A stretch of 64,000 bases of DNA. Source: JBHJHP01 sp042219825 (GTDB lineage: Bacteria > Bacteroidota > Bacteroidia > Bacteroidales > UBA5342). The stretch is from positions 124,001 to 188,000 of the forward strand of contig NZ_JBHJHQ010000005.1 of assembly GCF_042219825.1 (NCBI RefSeq), in the 5' to 3' direction. The notes under the pieces are model-generated. The model had not been told where the DNA came from. It made no database searches and was given only the letters and a program-made list of their open reading frames with translations. Shown in pieces: positions 61,081 through 64,000 of this stretch (the stretch's first letter is position 1; the number at the start of each line of letters is the position of its first letter). A program made the position numbers and the translations under genes.

Positions 61081-61956
61081 TTACTGTAATTTATCCAAAA
61101 TACTGATTATGCGCTCCAGTTCCTCGTCGGATGTGAATGGGATTGTGATCCTTCCTTCCCCCTTTTCATCTCTGGAAAAAGAAACTTTAACACCAAAAAA
61201 AGATGACAAGTGGTTCTTCAAAGCCTTGTATTCAGCAGGAAGCTTCTTACGGGGAACAGGTTCCGGCTGAGGCTCCTCCTTACTCTCTTCATTCAGCTCC
61301 CGAACAATCTCTTCCACTTTACGAACCGAAAAATCATATTCCAGAATCTGTTCGTAAACCATAAGCTGTGTTGGTGGTTCCTCAATACCCAGAATAGCCC
61401 GGGCATGACCCATCTGAATTTTCCTGTCACGTATTCCAAGCTGAATTTCTGCAGGAAGTTTTAACAGCCGAAGATAATTAGCAATTGTTGCTCTTTTTTT
61501 CCCTACTCTTTTGCTTACCACATCCTGTGTCAGATCAAATTCATCCATCAGGCGTTGATAAGAAAGTGCAATTTCAATGGCATCCAGATCCTCACGTTGA
61601 ATATTCTCAACAAGGGCCATCTCCAGCATGCTATCATCACCTGCTTTTCGGATATATGCCGGTATTTTCTCAAGCCCTGCTTTCTTTGAAGCCCTGAATC
61701 TGCGTTCACCTGCAATAATCTGGTACTTATCACCCTGCTTACGAAGTGTAATAGGTGAAATTACACCAATTTTTGCAATTGAATCGGCCAGTTCCTCCAA
61801 TGCCTGTTCTTCAAAAACTGTTCTGGGCTGAAATGGATTTGCCTCAATAAGGTTCACTTCAACCTCATCGAACATATCGTTATGTGTCTTTTTTGTTTCG
61901 TTGGCATTTTCAATCAATGCACCTAATCCTTTTCCCAGAGCAGCTTTTTTAGCCAT
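61081..61956 (-). CDS. parB: chromosome partitioning protein ParB
   Basis: A 291-residue CTP-dependent DNA-binding clamp. The N-terminal ParB domain has NPFQPRTVFEEQALEELADSI, the CTP/arginine motif AGERRFRASKKAGL and MALVENIQREDLDAIE. A central helix-turn-helix (SKRVGKKRATIANYLRLLKL) binds parS. The C-terminal dimerisation domain follows a Glu/Pro-rich linker. The start codon is six bases after the parA stop. No parS site (TGTTTCACGTGAAACA-like) is seen in the window. Confidence 0.96.
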   Translation of the reverse strand: MAKKAALGKGLGALIENANETKKTHNDMFDEVEVNLIEANPFQPRTVFEEQALEELADSIAKIGVISPITLRKQGDKYQIIAGERRFRASKKAGLEKIPAYIRKAGDDSMLEMALVENIQREDLDAIEIALSYQRLMDEFDLTQDVVSKRVGKKRATIANYLRLLKLPAEIQLGIRDRKIQMGHARAILGIEEPPTQLMVYEQILEYDFSVRKVEEIVRELNEESKEEPQPEPVPRKKLPAEYKALKNHLSSFFGVKVSFSRDEKGEGRITIPFTSDEELERIISILDKLQ

Positions 61957-61962
61957 ATTAGT

Positions 61963-62730
61963 TTATTTTGAATTCTTTGCGATAACTTCCTGTGCCAGAT
62001 TCAGATGATTAATTGCCCCTTTGGAATTTGCATCATAATACAAAACCGGAGTTCCATAACTAGGAGCTTCACTTAACCTGATATTCCGTTGAATAATGGT
62101 ATCGAACACCATATCCTGAAAATGTGTACGTACTTCCTCGACTACCTGATTAGACAGGCGTAAGCGAGAGTCATACATTGTTAACAGAAATCCTTCAATT
62201 TCCAGTTCCGGATTCAACCTTCCCTGAATAATTTTAATGGTATTCAGCAATTTACCTAAACCTTCCAATGCAAAATATTCGCACTGAACCGGAATAATAA
62301 CCGAATCGGCTGCAGAAAGTGAATTTACGGTAATCAATCCAAGTGACGGAGAACAATCAATCAGGATAAAATCAAAATCATTCCGGACCTGTTCCAGAAT
62401 TTTTTTCAGCATTTTTTCCCGTTCAGGAAGATCCAGCATCTCAATTTCTGCACCTACCAAATCGATGTGTGACGGCAACAAATATACGCCCTCTACATCT
62501 GTCGGCAGGATGGCCTGTTTGGTGTCAATCTGATCCACAATACACTCATAAAGACTGTATTCCACATCGCGGACTTCAATTCCCATACCTGAGGTTGCAT
62601 TGGCCTGCGGATCCGCATCTACAACCAAAACCTTTTTTTCCAACGAACCCAGACTCGCCGCCAAATTAATGGTAGTGGTTGTTTTACCAACGCCTCCTTT
62701 CTGGTTTGCTAAAGCTATGATTTTACCCAT
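61963..62730 (-). CDS. parA: chromosome partitioning ATPase ParA (Soj)
   Basis: A 255-residue deviant Walker ATPase. The start is the ATG at 62730, giving MGKIIALANQKGGVGKTTT with the Walker A motif at once; longer upstream frames have no family resemblance. VLVVDADPQANATSG is the A' motif and DFILIDCSPSLGLIT the Walker B. It drives chromosome origin segregation with ParB. A 32-base upstream region is AT-rich; no clear promoter is seen. Confidence 0.96.
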   Translation of the reverse strand: MGKIIALANQKGGVGKTTTTINLAASLGSLEKKVLVVDADPQANATSGMGIEVRDVEYSLYECIVDQIDTKQAILPTDVEGVYLLPSHIDLVGAEIEMLDLPEREKMLKKILEQVRNDFDFILIDCSPSLGLITVNSLSAADSVIIPVQCEYFALEGLGKLLNTIKIIQGRLNPELEIEGFLLTMYDSRLRLSNQVVEEVRTHFQDMVFDTIIQRNIRLSEAPSYGTPVLYYDANSKGAINHLNLAQEVIAKNSK

Positions 62731-62923
62731 CGTAAATCTTCTTTTCAACGCAAAGAAAATTAAAAAATCTTTTATAGAACGTAAATTTGCGAATAAATTG
62801 TGTACGAAGTTATTAACAAAACCAAAGGAATCAAAATGTTGATTAAAGAAGTAAAAAGCTGTGTTTAAATAATTTAAACAACCGCATAACGCAAACGACA
62901 CATGCACTCATTTGGGCAAAAAT

Positions 62924-62951
62924 AAAAAGCCGGAAACCCAATGGCTCCGGC
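62924..62951 (-). terminator. terminator of the 2-oxoacid dehydrogenase E1 gene
   Basis: GCCGGA (62929-62934) pairs with TCCGGC (62946-62951). The A run at 62924-62928 gives the U tract on the minus strand, about 25 bases past the stop. Confidence 0.88.
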
Positions 62952-62975
62952 ATATAATCAGATAAATTATAAGAA

Positions 62976-64000
62976 CTAAAAATCCAGTACTTCTTTTATT
63001 CCTTTCAGAATTTTTTCACTGTTTGGAAGAATGGCTCTTTCAAGTATTCTGTTAAATCCAACCGGCGTAAATTCAGAACCAACCCTTACAATTGGTGCAT
63101 CCAGATATTCGAATGCTTCTTTTGAAATAATTCCTGCAAGTTCGCCACCAAATCCGCCAAATACTTTATCCTCATGGACAATCAGTACCCGCGAAGTTTT
63201 CTTAACAGACTCCAGAATGGTATCTGTATCCAGAGGTGAAAGTGACCTTAAATCAATAACTTCAACATCCCCCAAACCTTCTTCTTCAGCTTTTTTAGCC
63301 GCTTCCAATGCCATATGTGTGGTATTACCGTAGGTAAGCAGGGTAAGATCAGCACCTTCTCTTCTTACACGGGCTTTGCCAAATGGTACTTCAAAATCGT
63401 CCGGTACAGATGTTGCGGCCTTGGGATCCTGGTACAATGCCTTAGGCTCCAGGAAAAGCGTCATCCCCTCAGAACGGAGAGATGTTCTCAATAAACCTGC
63501 TGCATCATCTGCAAAAGACGGATAAACAACCCTGACACCCGGGAAGGTTGCCATGGCACCTTCGATTGTTTGCGAATGATAGAGACCTCCGCCAATATAT
63601 CCACCCGATGCCAGACGCACCGTGATATTTGGCGAGAACTGACCTTTGGTACGCCAATATTCATGTGTTGTTTCCACGAACTGTTCCATAGCAGGCCAAA
63701 AGTAATCTGCAAATTCAGCACCTTCAATCACTACACGCAAATCCTTACGATAACGGCTCATCCCGTTTGCGGTCCCCATTATAAAATCTTCTGCAATCGG
63801 AGCATTGAACACGCGTTCTTTTCCAAACTCCTGCTGCATTCCCTTTGAAACATTGAAAATACCGCCCTTATCCTTATTGGCAATGTCTTGTCCCCAAAGA
63901 AAGGTCTCCGGATTATTTTTAAACTCAGCCTTTAATGTTTCGTTGAGTGCTGTAATGAATTTAATGGGCTCATTATCGGAATTATGTAATCCTTCGGGAT
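62976..64000 (-). CDS. 2-oxoacid dehydrogenase E1, beta part (open at window edge)
   Basis: The minus frame is open to the window end. The visible 341 codons include a transketolase-like pyrimidine-binding domain from ITALNETLKAEFKNNPETFLWGQD on, RVFNAPIAEDFIMGTANGM, a conserved GGYIGGGLYHSQ segment and the C-terminal transketolase domain (LVVLIVHEDKVFGGFGGELA-like, with residues VLIVHEDKVFGGFGGE). The ORF continues 5' through PEGLHNSDNEPIKF, which suggests the common Bacteroidota fusion of E1 alpha and beta in one chain. It decarboxylates pyruvate or branched 2-oxoacids with thiamine diphosphate. The alpha part and the true start lie beyond base 64000. Confidence 0.88.
   Translation of the reverse strand, partial: PEGLHNSDNEPIKFITALNETLKAEFKNNPETFLWGQDIANKDKGGIFNVSKGMQQEFGKERVFNAPIAEDFIMGTANGMSRYRKDLRVVIEGAEFADYFWPAMEQFVETTHEYWRTKGQFSPNITVRLASGGYIGGGLYHSQTIEGAMATFPGVRVVYPSFADDAAGLLRTSLRSEGMTLFLEPKALYQDPKAATSVPDDFEVPFGKARVRREGADLTLLTYGNTTHMALEAAKKAEEEGLGDVEVIDLRSLSPLDTDTILESVKKTSRVLIVHEDKVFGGFGGELAGIISKEAFEYLDAPIVRVGSEFTPVGFNRILERAILPNSEKILKGIKEVLDF

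Noticed and set aside
61081..62975. parS centromere site near parAB
   Set aside because: No TGTTTCACGTGAAACA-like palindrome was found in the window.

Overview
The window is a chromosomal segment of a Bacteroidota bacterium, most likely in the Bacteroidales/Marinilabiliales part of the phylum. Supporting this are family-specific proteins (DUF4199, DUF5683, FecR/DUF4974 anti-sigma, GIN-domain lipoprotein, a single short RpoD), the PASTA-RluD-Ddl order, weak Shine-Dalgarno sites, and many promoters of the Bacteroidota type TAnnTTTG, sometimes with TTG/TTTG about 18-21 bases upstream. Genes are ordinary for such a genome. No phage, insertion sequence, CRISPR array or obvious island was seen.

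Layout. 1-6 kb: start of argF (cut by the window edge), two nitroreductases around a class A penicillin-binding protein, a polyprenol-linked glycosyltransferase with a small membrane partner, and a DUF4199 protein. 6.0-6.3 kb: SRP RNA and tRNA-Thr(TGT), with a clear promoter and terminator. 6.4-10.7 kb: SDR, prmC, ribD, cls. 10.7-11.7 kb: no protein gene of normal size, but three copies of a hairpin + CCTAAACC + ATGAAAAAA unit. 11.7-20.5 kb: rpmH, PASTA/rluD/ddl, isochorismatase, the redox repressor Rex, alkaline phosphatase, yaaA, folK, a Nudix protein, purE and a HAD phosphatase. 20.9-23.8 kb: ECF sigma, FecR anti-sigma and an STN-domain outer-membrane protein. 24.0-27.4 kb: a PAS/GAF histidine kinase and a secreted coiled-coil protein.

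27.5-34.5 kb is an anaerobic hydrogen block: TM1266-type regulator, hydG, an aspartate ammonia-lyase, hydF and hydE (the [FeFe]-hydrogenase maturation set, without the hydrogenase itself). Convergent to it lie rubrerythrin and a flavin reductase-rubredoxin fusion. 34.8-44.0 kb is an aerobic respiratory operon: a heavy-metal-binding lipoprotein, a Tat-exported Fe-S protein, an NrfD-type membrane protein, a membrane-anchored cytochrome c, DoxX, Sco, the four subunits of a caa3-type oxidase and heme O synthase. Together these two blocks describe a cell able to ferment with hydrogen metabolism and also to respire oxygen, with Rex as a plausible NADH-sensing link (inference).

The most unusual feature is the 1-kb stretch 44,071-45,067 between the oxidase operon and rpoD. 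On the minus strand it has a textbook promoter (TTG-N21-TATATTTG), a strong intrinsic terminator, no credible protein gene, and at least ten well-formed hairpins, including one with a UUCG loop and others with GNRA-type loops. I interpret it as a large structured non-coding RNA that I cannot assign to a known family.

45.5-64 kb is housekeeping: rpoD, rpe, a C69 peptidase, rsmG, an ADP-forming acyl-CoA synthetase, a GIN-domain lipoprotein, gcvP, small membrane/secreted proteins, the mltD-DUF5683-parB-parA group, and the beta part of a 2-oxoacid dehydrogenase E1 that runs off the end.
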